Below are positions 40,287-53,027 of a stretch of 64,000 nucleotides of DNA, one piece after another; position 1 is the stretch's first letter, and each line of letters opens with the position of its first letter. The stretch lies in contig CAJNYU010004681.1 in the NCBI GenBank assembly GCA_905331475.1, positions 122,322-186,321 of the forward strand. The letters run 5' to 3'. Under the pieces are notes generated by a model. The model did not search any database and was not told the origin of the DNA. It was given only the letters and a program-made list of their open reading frames with translations. This DNA is from Rotaria socialis. Lineage: Eukaryota; Rotifera; Eurotatoria; Philodinida; Philodinidae. Position numbers and translations under genes: made by a program.

Positions 40287-41438
40287 ATATAAATTATGCT
40301 AATCTTTCGTGAAAACGAAAATACAAACAGACTACTTCTCTTTCTTCACTCGTTTTGTTAAATAACTCTATGCTTCTCGTTTTAAAATAATACTCAATTT
40401 ATGTTTTTCTTCTTTTTTGTGTTTACATAAATTTCATTCTTCGGCAAACAAAATTTGAGTACGAGAGTCAAAAGAAAAAAAAACGTTTTTTTTATTCAGT
40501 TCGACTTATTTTTCTTTTTGCTCTCTATGTGCGAATGTTGTATTTTTTAGACGAAAGAAATAAACCATGTGAAAAGTAAAATTAGGCATTTTTTAAATAA
40601 AATTAGACGGAAAAGATTTTCCATCGACATAATGAAATGACTAAAATCAGAGCTAGTCATGTTTTCTATTTAATAATCTCGCTATTGAGTAAACGAAAGA
40701 GCTTTGAACAAATTTGGTAAGTAGTTTTGGTAGTAATCAAGTATGTTGATCGCTTTGCGAAGTTTAACAAAAGCACGCTTCAATCAACTAGAAATCGAAA
40801 TAAAATTTTTCAAGGACATCCATGGGATGGTTCATTTTTTCGGCAAAAAAAGTTTTCATAGTATGATTTGATGAGGAATTGTAACGTTGTATGCGAATCA
40901 GTGACGTGCACAGGACAGGGCGGCCCTGGTGTCCTGTCCTGTCCAGTAGGACAGGATGACATTTAGATTTTGTCCTGTCCTGCTGCCCACCAAGACCAAC
41001 AAGGTAGGCAACAGGACAGACAAGGATAGGAGAAAAAATTATGTCACGTGCACGTCTCTGAGGCGAATCTCTTATAATTGAAAGACTCACTTTCATTGTA
41101 GCCACAATCCATATCAATATGAAACCCATTCATAATTGTGTCTATCCTAGGTAGTATGAATGACTTCTAGTAGGATGAGATAGATTATTCTATGGGTCGA
41201 CACCTTTTTAAACTTGATTTGTATGCAAGTATAAACATTAATAATGTATCATCATTAGTGTGATTTTAGAATGTCTTCAACTCACTAATAAGTGTTCATT
41301 TGAAAAAAATACAATTGAAATTGTACTGCTAACTCAAAAGTTTTCTATTATTGAAAACTTATTTTTATTTTTTCCTACAATTCTAGACATTTGAATTTTT
41401 AATAAACTTTACAAAAACATTCTTTCCACTTAATTTAA
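40287..41438. other. IP3 receptor / CHID1 intergenic region
   Basis: The first few hundred bases, T-rich, should be the IP3 receptor 3' UTR. The region also includes the repeat at about 40909-41060. No further gene was found. Confidence 0.5.
40909..41060. repeat. GGACAG-motif element with short inverted ends
   Basis: A local block with many GGACAG/CTGTCC copies, bounded by GACGTGCAC on the left and its complement in GTGCACGTC on the right. It contrasts with the surrounding AT-rich DNA and is probably a small non-autonomous element. Confidence 0.45.
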
Positions 41439-43023
41439 ATGGATTATTATCCACTATTATTTGTCAGCTTATGTTTCTTAAATTGTACTGAATCAACCAT
41501 AGGTCCTGGCAATCGTAAACCTCCATCGCGACCACCTGAAAATGTTAACCCATCTTCATCAGTTTCTAATGATTTGGATTTATCTGGAAAAGTTCATTCA
41601 CTACCACAAGAATCTCTTCCGCCATCTGACACAGATGTTTTAGAACGTAATCTATTACAAGAAGATATCGATCCGAAATCAGTTCTCGAAAATTATCAAT
41701 CATATTGTCATAGTTGTTCTGGAACTCGTCAATTTACTAATCCCACTCTGATTTATATAACACCATGGAACAATCGTGGTTATGATCTTGTAAAAAATTT
41801 TACACAAAAATTCGATTATGTATCTCCAGTTTGGTTTCGTATAAAACGAATCGATATTAAAAAATATTATATCGAAGGTACACATGATATCGATTCACAA
41901 TGGATTCAAACATTAAAAGAAAAACATCCAGATGTACGTATTGTACCTCGAGTTTCATTTGAAAAATGGTCTACTGATGATATTCATGCATTATTTCAAT
42001 CCGAAAGTGAAAAACAACAATTATCACTAGCATTGAAAAATTTTCTTATTGAATATATGGATTTATTTGATGGTTATGTTCTTGAATTACTAGCACATTT
42101 TAGTGGCCCATCAAAAGCCGTAGTTAATCATATTCTTAGTGATATTGCTGAGCATATACATCAAATCGATACTAATTCCACGAAGAAAAAAGAAGTTATT
42201 TTATCTGTTCCACCTTTGAGAGAATACTTTGATAAGTATGATTTTCAAACGTTATCTGAACGTTTAGATGGATTTATTATTATGACTTATGATTTTACAA
42301 TGAAAGAACCAGGACCAGTTTCTCCAATAGGTAAATATTTAAAAGGAAAGACAACACAAGTCAGACCTTCTTTTCTGGTTCAATTAAGACTATACAAAAA
42401 ATTGGAGTTTAAAATTAAACATTTTTTTGAAAGTTTTCTTTAGACTTGATTGAAAACGAAGAGATCAATAGAAAATTTTGAGTACTTCATAGTTGAATTT
42501 TCGATTGACAGAATGAAATAATAATCCTATGGTGAAATGGAAACGATTAAAAATTTTCTTTTTTTTCTTCTTTAAACTGATTTCGAACAAAACTTATTAA
42601 TTTATAGAATGGATGAAAGAAATCATGAATGAATTTCTTGCTAGTCACACTGGCAGATCAGCGAAAATATTTCTCAGTCTAAATTTCTATGGTTATCGTT
42701 ATGATCAAATTATTCCACCACCACCGAAGGATCAAAAACAATACACTCTAAAACATATTCTTGGCCATGATTACATCGACTTTCTGAGAAAACATTACAA
42801 GACAGCAATAATAAGTTTCGATCAACGCGCACATGAACATATTACTATAGTATATAGTCGTACGATGAGTAATCGACAGGAAAATTCCAGCCCGCAAATA
42901 CTTATTTTTTATCCAAGTTTAAAATCAATTTATGATCGCTTAGAATTGGCAACAAAACTTCATGTCGGCGCAGCGGTGTGGGATGGAGGTCAAGGACTTG
43001 ATTATTTCTTTGATTTATTTTAG
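41439..43023 (+). CDS. CHID1: CHID1-like GH18 protein, 2 exons, 435 aa
   Basis: Exons 41439-42330 and 42608-43023 join in phase. The ATG is followed by a hydrophobic signal peptide (about residues 1-18), a low-complexity Pro/Ser linker, then the GH18 barrel. Motifs matching chitinase domain-containing protein 1 include YITPWNNRGYD, KFDYVSPVW, the Asp-Gln/Trp pair in HDIDSQW, RIVPRVSFEKW, FDGYVLE, GFIIMTYDF, LNFYGYRYD, VFYPSLKS-like IFYPSLKS and WDGGQGLDYF at the C-terminus. As in vertebrate CHID1, the catalytic DxxDxDxE of active chitinases is not present at the FDGYVLE strand; the family is thought to bind saccharides rather than cleave chitin, in the secretory or lysosomal route. Length fits the family (about 390-430). 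It lies on the same strand as the IP3 receptor, 1.15 kb downstream, with no sign of functional linkage. Confidence 0.95.
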
Positions 43024-44312
43024 TGAAAATTAACTCTTGTTTTTTTTTCTATTTTGAAAAATGAATTATAGTATTGGATTAAGAAATAGATGACAGAATT
43101 TTTTGAAGTTTTTCTATTTTTTGTTATCAAATGATACGCCTTCAACAAAAACGTTTTTTTTTACAAGCGAATATTAATTCTTTTTTCGATGCATGATAAC
43201 TTATCAGTAAAATGCTTGACTTTTGCATTGACGCAAAACATAATTTACAATTTGATAAGTAGCTAAAGCAATGGATTTTTCCCTTATACACCCACACCGT
43301 CTCAAAATTTAGCAAGTATGTCTACGATATCATTTTGATCTATGCCGAGTGATTTCATCATTTTTTTTAAGTAACCTTTCAATAGAATACAGTAAATAAA
43401 GCTATTTTAGGGAAATGATTCAATAACCGAATGTCCTTTATCTTGTAAAAACATTCTCATTAGCATATACATGACTTGTTGATAATTGAAAATAACATTA
43501 GCGCTATAAAAAAATAGCATTTAGCCTTATATAAGTTTAGAATATCCTGACTCAACATTTACATTACATTTTCTGTGACCTATAGCAGAATTGACCGAAT
43601 TAAAACTGATTCTATGTAAGCAATGCTGTAAAATGTACTAGAATAAAAAGAAATACATTATCAAACGAGACAGAATTAGATTTTCTTGATTGACAGAATT
43701 GAGAACGGACAATTTATTTATTGTTTTGGTCTCCTGTCAATCTTATCAAGAGAAGATTCCAGATTATTTAACTCATGCTATTTTTATCATTACCAAGGTA
43801 CAACTTGTCCTCCGAATAGAAACGCTGATTTTGACAACCAAGTATTCGTAACAGACTTATTTATTTGGAAAATGCGATTTCAATCAAAATAGACACTGGT
43901 AAAAATTACAATTTTTAACTACCTTTTCTGTTTTTGATTTCCTATTGAAAAACATACCAAAATGAAAACCAAATGCACGGTTTTTTGTTTGGTTATTACT
44001 AGTGAACTCTTAGATTCTTGTTTGATTTAATCAGTAATCAACTGATATTCTTAGTAGAGCTGTTTATTGATTTACTTGTTTTTAAATATGAGATGATGAC
44101 AGAAAAGAAACTAGCTCATGCAATTGAAAAAATTCGCAAGTATTCTGAATTCATAAAAAGTTTTCAAAAATATATCCATAAATTTGAATTATTCTAAATA
44201 TCTTTCTTGAAATTTGATTATATTTAGATCTGACGGTCGATGTATAGAATCTCATTTCTTATGTAATTTTCTAGACATATACAAAAAAACAAAGCATTAA
44301 TAGAATAACAAA
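43024..44312. other. Intergenic, no supported gene
   Basis: AT-rich and convergent between the plus-strand CHID1-like gene and the minus-strand secreted precursor, so it holds both 3' UTRs. A 68-codon open frame at 43686-43892 has no homology I recognise and no splice support. Confidence 0.5.
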
Positions 44313-44781
44313 TCATCGTCGGTGACGACCAAAACGTGTTCCCGGAGCATGATATTTTAAATCGGCTTTCCATCTTTGATCGATAGCTTTTTGAATAAAC
44401 TCCATTATTGCTTGTCTCATGTCAGGCGATATTGTAGTTGAGCCATGAAACGTAGGGAATGCTGATCGTTGATGAAATTTTTTTTCTTCATAAGAATCAA
44501 ATGATGCGTTTTCTTTCTGATCATCGTCATCATTGTTATCGTCTCCGAACAAAGCTGCTAGTGCTGCTTGAAAGTTTTCTGAGTCTGCAAATAAATACAT
44601 TAATTATGAAAAATGGAAATAGATATTATTTTTTAAATTAAAACTTACCTTCCTCGTCAGTTGTAGATACTCTTGTAATACTGTCGTCGTTTAATTCGTC
44701 ATAATACAATGGTCGACCAGATGTGAATATTAGGAAAAATGAAAATAGAATAAGTGAGTGAACTATAATATAACGATTCAT
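44313..44781 (-). CDS. Secreted precursor with RF-Gly-Arg C-terminus, putative neuropeptide
   Basis: Two exons, 44781-44649 and 44584-44313, join in phase (GTAAGT donor, TTGCAG acceptor), giving 134 aa. Residues 1-22 form a signal peptide (Leu/Phe/Ile core, then TSG). A long acidic spacer follows, with runs of Asp and a KK site, then a helical segment rich in Arg/Lys. The last residues read GTRFG followed by RHRR and stop. A Gly before a basic cleavage site at the extreme C-terminus is the standard signal for an alpha-amidated peptide, here ending in RF-amide. The mature peptide could be a long form released at the KK, or shorter. I do not recognise the hormone family; NPF-like length is possible but the typical Tyr-helix pattern is not evident. 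Secretion is well supported; peptide identity is inference. Confidence 0.75.
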
Positions 44782-47700
44782 GGATAGTTTTAGTTGGATT
44801 CAGTCTAAAATAGAAAATATGCCGGACTTATATTACATAGTTAGACTTGAAAGTTAGTAATATATGAATCAACGGGAAATATCTACTACATCATTGATAT
44901 CGAAAACTAAAATGATAAGGTGACTATCTGTGAACGAGTGAAAATAAAAAAATTAATTTCCTCGGATTGCAGTTGCAGTAGAAAGAACTCGCCATAAACA
45001 GTAAGCAAACGAAACTGCTGTAGTAGAAAATAAGGAAAAACTAGGTGGGGTATTTACTAGAAAAAAAACAGTTCAAAAATAGTATTTATTTATTTATTTT
45101 TGATAGGTAATGGTCATCTAAACTACAATGAGCATGGTAAATTGATCAATTTAGAATAAAGTTACATAGAAATTCTATTCACCAGTGTTGCTGGTCAACT
45201 TATGGAATTATAAATTCTTTTTTGTCAACAAAATTTCAAGTTAACAAATAACTCACTTTGACTTTTTCATGGTGTATACGGAATAGTTACAGAGGAACTT
45301 AAATTCTTTTTATGTTTCTTGTGCAATCTTACTCAACTGATGTCATCGAGGAAGAAAAAGAAATTCTTCAGTTGTGATTGTTTCGTTTTTATTGAATACG
45401 TATATTGAGATATTTGCGAGAATAGATTTGAGTAATATATGACCAACACGGTAGGTATTTATGACGTCAACGATTTTATCATTTTACTTGAAATTTGATC
45501 AGCAAAAAAAAAGAAAAAAGAGGGATTATAAAAGAAAACCATCGCAACACTAGAATTATGCGATAATCGCGCAAGTAAATATGGTTAGTTGAGCAAAGCT
45601 CCTTGAAAAATAATCTATTAGTCAGGAATATTAACGTGTCAATTTATCTTGAGAAGATAATATTTTGTTTCTATTACTAGTATTAAACAAATAATATGAC
45701 TTTTATTGTTGATTTTACTACAAATATCTGTTTATTACTCTAGAATTATATCATGATTTTTTATTTATATAATATTCAATTACAGTAAATCATTGAGAAT
45801 CTCATGAATTTTAGTGGACGTATGATAGATATGGTTTTTCTCTTCTTGTCGTCATTCAAAGGTGTAACTGATGCATTCATCTGTAGCAAAAAAAAAACTC
45901 TATGTCTGTCTGTAATAGTTTCTATTTTCTTTTTGAATTAAATGCTGAGTCATGTATAGTGTAAAAACACAAGGCAAACAAATATCAAAACAGAGAAAGA
46001 CAAAAGGCGCACACACTTTTAAATAACCTCTGTCTTGTCGTGTTTCGTGTATTTATATTCTCGTTGTAAATTAAGGTTCGAAATAAAATTCATACCTTTT
46101 AAAAAATATGAACTTGGAAACTGTATAACAAATAATAAAATTCTTGAAAAATGTATTTAATCTTTATTGAAAATAAACAATGTTGATTTCTTTTTGTGGA
46201 GAAATCGACTTACGTTTTTGTCATTTATTGGTCAATACCTTTTTCGCATGTTGAAAAGAAAACAATTATATCTTTAAATAGATTTTAATTATAATACGTA
46301 CTTTTATTACGGGTATGAAAAGCAACTGATTATCGCAAAGAACATCGGAAATGGTATGTAGAGGAAAACAGTGAAATACAGTCAATGAGTCCGAAAAACA
46401 ACTAAAAATATGCTATTAACATACGGATATACTACTAAAAAAATGAATGATTTGAAAAAACAAAAACAAAGAGATTTTTCTGTATCCTGGTTTTCCTAGA
46501 TATACGTTTTAGAAGTCTAAAGCATATGAGTCCATATTTATATATTATATAGTTATTATTCCATTAATGATATTGCCCCCGCATAGCTATTTTTTTAGAT
46601 ATGACTTTCCTAATGAGTTGGTAATCAAAAACAGAAAACATCAAATAGGAAAGTCCTTTAACATTTACGTCCTGTCCTAACATCATTTTAAAGCAATTTA
46701 TGTATGATTACCGTTTTTCCTCATGCTAGAATTCTCGTAGAAAAAAAAAAGGTTTATGAGTCTATACATCCAATATGCTCGTGCGACTGGTGCTTACCGA
46801 CTTGGTGATATAGAATTCACTATAATAAATAAGATTTATGATTTTGAAGTCTTTCTCTAATAACACATAAAAACGACAACGTGATGTTTATTGCCGCGTA
46901 TGCAGTTTAAAACGATCAAAACAAAAAACGGAGACACATGAGAATTTCATATTAAATAGTGTCATCATAGTGATTAACTAAATAAATTTAAATAGAAATA
47001 GTCCACGTTCATTGGATATATTTTGATAAAAAAAACATCATAAAATCAGATCTCATATATAAAATATCTACAGTCAATAAAAAACACTGTTACCGATCAG
47101 AAAACAAATGATGATTTATTAGCGGTATCCAACACTTTTTTTGACTTTTATTAAGAGTAGAGCAGATTCGGCAAAACAAGATATGAGAAATAATCACTGA
47201 GTTATTAAAAAATGATTTCACCCTTGTGCGCATCTATATAAACCCTGTTTGTGAATACTTGATATCTAATACTTGATATTAAGGATCATATTTAATAAAT
47301 AATATATATATATAATTAATAGAAAATGTGATATTTTTATGATGAAAAACGTGTTCGATGAATATTTTTAAGAATACATATTCGTTTTCCCCTAGCTAAA
47401 TTAACTAGTATAGTTAATGTAATATACAGCTTATCAAGCGTTTATGCTAGTCAACACATTGAATTTGTCCTAAAGGAAAATTTCTCGAAGTATTTTCAGA
47501 ATTATATCCCACGCACTTATTCCAATCTAGAATTATTTAATGATTCTTCTCTATTCAAACTGCCCAACGTTATTCGTTCATAGTATACAAAAGGTTTTTA
47601 CTCTGACCTAAATAGATAGTTTATTATCAGAATAATCTTTTTATCTTAGTTGAGACTAAAGCTAACTGCGTTTATTTAAAAAATATCATAGATGAAACTA

Positions 47701-48195
47701 ATCTTTCGTCTTAGTAAATAATACATTACGTTAACTATTTGACGTAGATAGGTGTAGCTTAACGGTAACAAAAAAAGGAGGGGGCTTTCGTCTCGTTTTA
47801 CATGCTGTGACTACGATGTACGAAGAATGAAATCTATCGGCCTAATAATAAACTAAGCCCATAATTAAAAGACATTGTAAGATTATATCGAAATTAAACT
47901 GATTTATAACGTGTCTAATCGAAGCAGCCTCAATATTACGTACTTTAGAGAATATTTAAATACAAAAGAATATAAAATTGCATACCATTCTCAATCTTAC
48001 CAATCCTATTCTGCGATAGATTTGCAAGCTCTGTCATTATACCGATGAAACATTGAATCTCAAGTGTACGATTCATCTTATCCAAGTAAATGATTCAAAA
48101 AAAAAGATTGCATTTGAAGAAAGAAACCAAGAGGAGAAAAGATTGCGGAATTAAATCAAACGGACTATTAGCAATGCACCTTAAGCCTGTTCAAT
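44782..48195. other. Intergenic AT-rich region, nothing supported
   Basis: About 3.4 kb upstream of the secreted precursor. No exon, RNA gene or repeat family could be supported. The promoter of the precursor should be at its left end. Confidence 0.5.
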
Positions 48196-48882
48196 GTGCC
48201 GACTATTTTCATGCATGAATTATTCGAAAATGATCAATATAAACATTTGTCTAAATACACATCTGCTGTTAATAAAAGTCAAAACATACTAATTTATATT
48301 TATTTAAAACACACATATACAGATAGAAAAGTAATTAGATGTATCAAAAAAGCATATGATATCTTGCAAAAATCCAATGCTGATAATCATATACTATGTC
48401 TGAAACAGAATGCTTTGATTGTGTCAGAATATTTTACGATTTATCAGCATGAAGGCTGTCTAGAAAATCTAAAGTTTAATGAATCTCTAGGACCTAGTTA
48501 AAATGTTCATAGAGAATGATGAATTTTTCTCACGTGCCAACATATGTAATTGCATATTACGAGATCGAAGAGTTTCAAAGCCCAATAACTAAATCGCTAT
48601 TCAACAAGAAATCTATTCATTTCCACAAAAATACTTCGCACAGACAGCGAGACGTTCACCTATTGCTTAAAAACTCGAAATATTGTAGTGTCTTGTATGC
48701 AAAACTTAGCAAATTTAATTATTAAAAGAATATTTTTTATCGAGTTTCAGATTTCTAAATTAAAAATTTCTTATCGGTCTCAAAGACCTTACTCTAGTTA
48801 TTATCAATGGGACGCACGAAAGTGTTCGTCTTTCATCCTTAATTTCAATCATGCTATTGAAAATAATCAGCTGACTAGATGA
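48196..48882 (+). pseudogene. Eroded coding region, unknown family
   Basis: Two successive plus-strand frames (48196-48501, 101 codons; 48516-48725, 69 codons) read as ordinary protein, for example ADNHILCLKQNALIVSEYF, but are in different phases. Neither begins with a convincing ATG: the first has only a GTG at the left edge. A third overlapping frame runs to 48882. A decayed gene, or exons of a gene whose other parts I missed, are both possible. No family recognised. Confidence 0.3.
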
Positions 48883-51683
48883 ACATTGATCTATATAAAG
48901 ATGAATCATACTGATAGCAGATCCAGAGCAACTGACTTTTATATTGAGATTATTAAATCATATTTCTTCATCATTGCAACAAATATGATAATTTTGTAAA
49001 ACAATTGATAGGAAGACAACTCTTTCATATATCTTTCAAATGATTTTATAGTTGTGAATAGCAGACTCCGACTGTTTTCATCAAGTGTGGTTTATAATAA
49101 ATGTTATTGGGCTTGGGATTCGTAGGCGTATAGTGGAATAAATATGAAAGTCATAATTACAAATTTCCGTGGAAATAGCTAAAAAAAAGTTATTATCGTC
49201 ATCGTTGGCATTAACTTTGAGCGTTTTTGTATCTAAAAATAGTATCTCACAAAAATGTTGCATAGCACTTTTATTGCATGTACCATTAATTTTTAATGTA
49301 TCTATGTAAAATTTAAATATACCCTAGAGCTTTTTGCAACTGTAAACATGAACTCATTCAATCGAGTATTGATATTTCAGAATTTTCTGCATTAACAAGG
49401 TTCAAATCGATAGTTTTCTTTTCTGTATTTCGTTAAAATTCCGCTTCTACATTTTTTCAAATAATAATATTTAAATAAAAAAGAAAATTTGTCTGATAAT
49501 TTTATGCTTTTCAAACTGCATTTCGAATTTATATTCACAATAAAGCATGCGCAAGTATATTTCCAGATATCTTGTTCGTATCAGGGTTGACATATTTCAA
49601 AAGAAAACTTGCGTTTACTTCTATCAGCGTAGTTTAACAAATGCAATCGTACTCAGCTGTTGAAATCAAAATCTTTTCACGCTTTTACATGTGTTCAACA
49701 GATAAGACGCTAACTTTTACCTACGGTGAACTTCGCTAAAAAGGGAATTTTCCCGAATTAAAAATCCAATGATCAAAAGTGTTACGTTTTCACCCGCACA
49801 CTCAATTTTTATTTTTACGTCGAAATTAATTTAAACGAGTTATTTCCTTTGTCACGTCAGATATTGAACATAAAATAAAAAAGTAGCACATCAACACCAT
49901 GTATGATAAAGCGAAGATTATAAAGGTGCACATTTCTACATAATCTGAATCGTTCAGAGACTAAAAACAGCATACAGCAAATGATATTTGTCGTAACTGA
50001 ATCGAATTTCAATGAACATTAGATAAAATTGTTTAGGATCTTGTTGGTAAGTTACTTTTTCTTTGCGTTATTATACGATGCTGAAATCTATAGAAAAATG
50101 TTACAATATATATTTCTGAATCGTGACATTGACGAAACTGCTATACCTTCTATTTAAAAGTCAAAAGTTTGCATATTATATGTATAAAACAAAAGAAAAA
50201 AAAGTGGTTTTCGGAGGCGTTCATTTTTTATGTCGTTCCCAATTCCTGCGGGAAGTGGCACGGAACAAATCGTTCCAACATGACACTAAAATATACAATA
50301 TTGAATAATAGTTATGTTATGTTGTTTTCTAACAGCAAAAGTAACAAAATAGCTAGTGGAACCAGAACATGATAAGATATGTCATTCGCATGTTTCTGCA
50401 TAGAGCAATCGTTCATCCGATTGATAATTTAGTCCGATTTTTATTTTAACAAATACATTCCTGTCCTAAGTAGACCAATGTTTTACTCTGAATCAAATGT
50501 TGAGTCAATTAATAATTTTAAGAGATCATTGTTTGATCTCGTTTACGTTAGCAAGAAATAGTTGATCAATTATTTGATAAATATAATATATTCTACTCAA
50601 TGCATTTTCCCTCCGTACCTGTCGTCAGCTAAAAATTGATACGGTGAACTATGACATTCACGATAATTAAAAAATCTTTTCTGATTATAATTTCTCTTTT
50701 TCTAGACCAATATTTTTCTACAAATTAGTTCAGTCGTCCATTCGAAGGCATGAATACAAAGATAGTTCATCGTTTTGATATGTACTGTTCTCATTTCATT
50801 AGCTAATATTATTGTTTTTATTCTGGCACGAAACAACCTCGAAATTATCAATATGAATTTAGAACTATTACTGTATATTATGATTAGCAAAAAAAACACC
50901 CTTATTCATATAAATTAAGGTTTCATTTATATGTATAAGTTTCAGCTTGACATGTACTCAAGTCCAAATGCACCAGAACATTTTATAAGAGTTGAATAAA
51001 AATTTCTACCCGATATATTTTGCTTGATGAAGTTCGTTCCGGTTCACGAAACAAGAAACTTTTTATACATCAAAAAATTTTATTTTTACTCGAAAGACTG
51101 CAATATCTATCCTAAATATCTTTGATTTATTCCCGAGAGAAAAACAACACAAATATTCGGCGTGCAACTTTTTGGCTTTTTTATCATTTAGTATCATAGA
51201 TCGAAGCGATGCTTACTAATATTCCAGATGAAATTTTTATTAGAGATATATTGAAATTTTAGTCCAGCGTCTTCTCTGATAAACATGCTAAAATGATGTG
51301 TTCAAGTCTACACGACAGAACATATCAAATTCAGGCAACAATGACGAAAAAATTTTGCTAGTCTCGTTCGTATGAATCTACTGATTTTAAACCAAATCGA
51401 AATTCTACTGAGTTGTCTGAAAACATTTTTGTTTTTTGAATAACCTTAAAATTTTTTTAGTGCTTCTCATTTGAAGAAATTCAAGTATCTATCTAAGCCA
51501 CACGTATGATTCAGCGATAGAATGTTTAAATCATCGAAGCACTAATATTTATGCAAGATTAAAAAAAAATAACAAAGACATAAAAATCTAAAACAATCGA
51601 TTTCTTCCTCGTTTTTTTTTATTTGAATTTCTTCTTCTAAGTTGTTTTACCGAAAGGTTTACAACAAAACAATATTTTTTATT
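48883..51683. other. Intergenic, with a possible F-box relic
   Basis: No intact gene. Near 51207-51265 a plus-strand stretch reads MLTNIPDEIFIRDILKF and then a stop, reminiscent of the start of an F-box domain, but nothing continues it. The final bases are downstream of eL37. Confidence 0.35.
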
Positions 51684-52007
51684 TTATTTCGCGGTTGTAG
51701 CTGGTGCAGTGGTTGTTGTTGTGCCTGCTGCTTGACGATGAGCTTTACGTGATTTAGCTAATGTACCTTCACGGAAACCATTTCGAAATCGACGAAAGAC
51801 TTTCTTCAAATGTTTCATTCGGCCGGTGCCTGTTGTTTTTCGACGACGAGCTTTATCACTCCATTGAAATTTACGGATTTTAGCTGATGGATAACCGCAA
51901 GCAGAACATTGTTTTTTTTGTAAATGGTACGATGAACGTCCACATCGACGACATAATGTATGAGTCTTGCAGTTGCGTTTACCAAACGATTGTGTACCCT
52001 TCGTCAT
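51684..52007 (-). CDS. RPL37: 60S ribosomal protein eL37
   Basis: A 107-aa basic protein of the large ribosomal subunit. It begins [11 protein letters not shown] and carries the zinc-binding cysteines CRRCG (about 19-22) and CSACGYP (about 34-37), then the conserved TTGTGRM and [11 protein letters not shown] blocks. The coding part here is a single exon; 5' UTR introns cannot be excluded. The C-terminal tail is extended by an Ala/Thr-rich stretch of about ten residues relative to vertebrates. AATAAA overlaps the stop codon region and may serve as the polyadenylation signal. Confidence 0.98.
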   Translation of the reverse strand: MTKGTQSFGKRNCKTHTLCRRCGRSSYHLQKKQCSACGYPSAKIRKFQWSDKARRRKTTGTGRMKHLKKVFRRFRNGFREGTLAKSRKAHRQAAGTTTTTAPATTAK

Positions 52008-53027
52008 TGTTCCGACGAAGAAATTCTAATTTCTAAAACGGAAAATTTCATTTTTTTGTAAACAAAAAATAGATCACATCGAAAAGTAACTAGCAGTTGA
52101 TATGCATATGAAATACATTGTTAAAAAAAACAACAACTATTCGTTTCATCCATGTTTATTCGCATTGCGTGGAAAATCTGATGATTGGATGTTATAATGA
52201 CTCGATTAACTAGAGTTTTTATGGAAATTATATCATATTAAAAGTTCAAAAGTATGCTTATTTATGAGATTCATATTGATAATTAGTAGTAGTTATTCGA
52301 ATAATATTTATAATTCAGTAAAAACATTCGATTGATGGTGACATCTATCCAACTGGACAGCGCGTAGTATTTTTTTTATATTTGGAAAACCTTTTGAGTA
52401 AAAGATACGAACCATTAAAGAGAAACAAGATAACAGACTCGCTTGAATTCATTTGATTTTTATGACACCTTAATAATATTGTAGCATTCCGCCCGGAAAT
52501 TACCGGATTTTTTCCTATGGATTCCAGTCAGTTTCCTGTGGTTTCCGGCTGGAAGATGACCAGAATACATCGGGAAAAAAATCTGCCAATTTCCGACCGG
52601 AATACTGCTTCCACAAAATCAACGGAACTAACCGGAACCGGCCGTTTCCATGCCGGACTCTTCGACCTGGGTATGGTTACACTCTTCATAACTTCTCTAA
52701 TTTAGCTACTATTAGTATTACTATCTACAGAAGTACATTCTCCGCTATAATGTAACAGAGAATTTAAGAGAAAATGAACCATAAAAATTCTTGCATCCTT
52801 TGAATTTAGTACTTGTGCATGCAAAATAAAAATAACTGTGTTCGAAACAATATGTTATTTCGTAGTTCGAACAAAAACATTGTTTCGTGTCGAAGAATTG
52901 CTGTTACTATTGCATTCCTGTTATAGTTATTCCGAATTTTTGTTTTCTTTGTTGATTCGCAACTTTTTGTGACAAATGGTTTCTCAAGTTAACAACGAAA
53001 AATGTTGTTCATTATGCTTTTATTTTG
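52008..53027. other. Intergenic upstream of eL37
   Basis: The right side lies downstream of the coiled-coil gene, the left side is the eL37 promoter/5' UTR. It contains the repeat at about 52490-52671. No further gene. Confidence 0.5.
52490..52671. repeat. Fragment related to MITE family A
   Basis: GC-richer than its surroundings, with repeated TTCC/CCGG motifs, ending in TCGACCTGGG at 52662-52671, the same terminus as family A at 7004-7013 and 13854-13863. The opposite terminus was not found, so it is a truncated or diverged member. Confidence 0.5.

Noticed and set aside
41439-43023. Active chitinase
   Set aside because: The catalytic DxxDxDxE motif is absent and the sequence aligns with the non-hydrolytic CHID1 branch.
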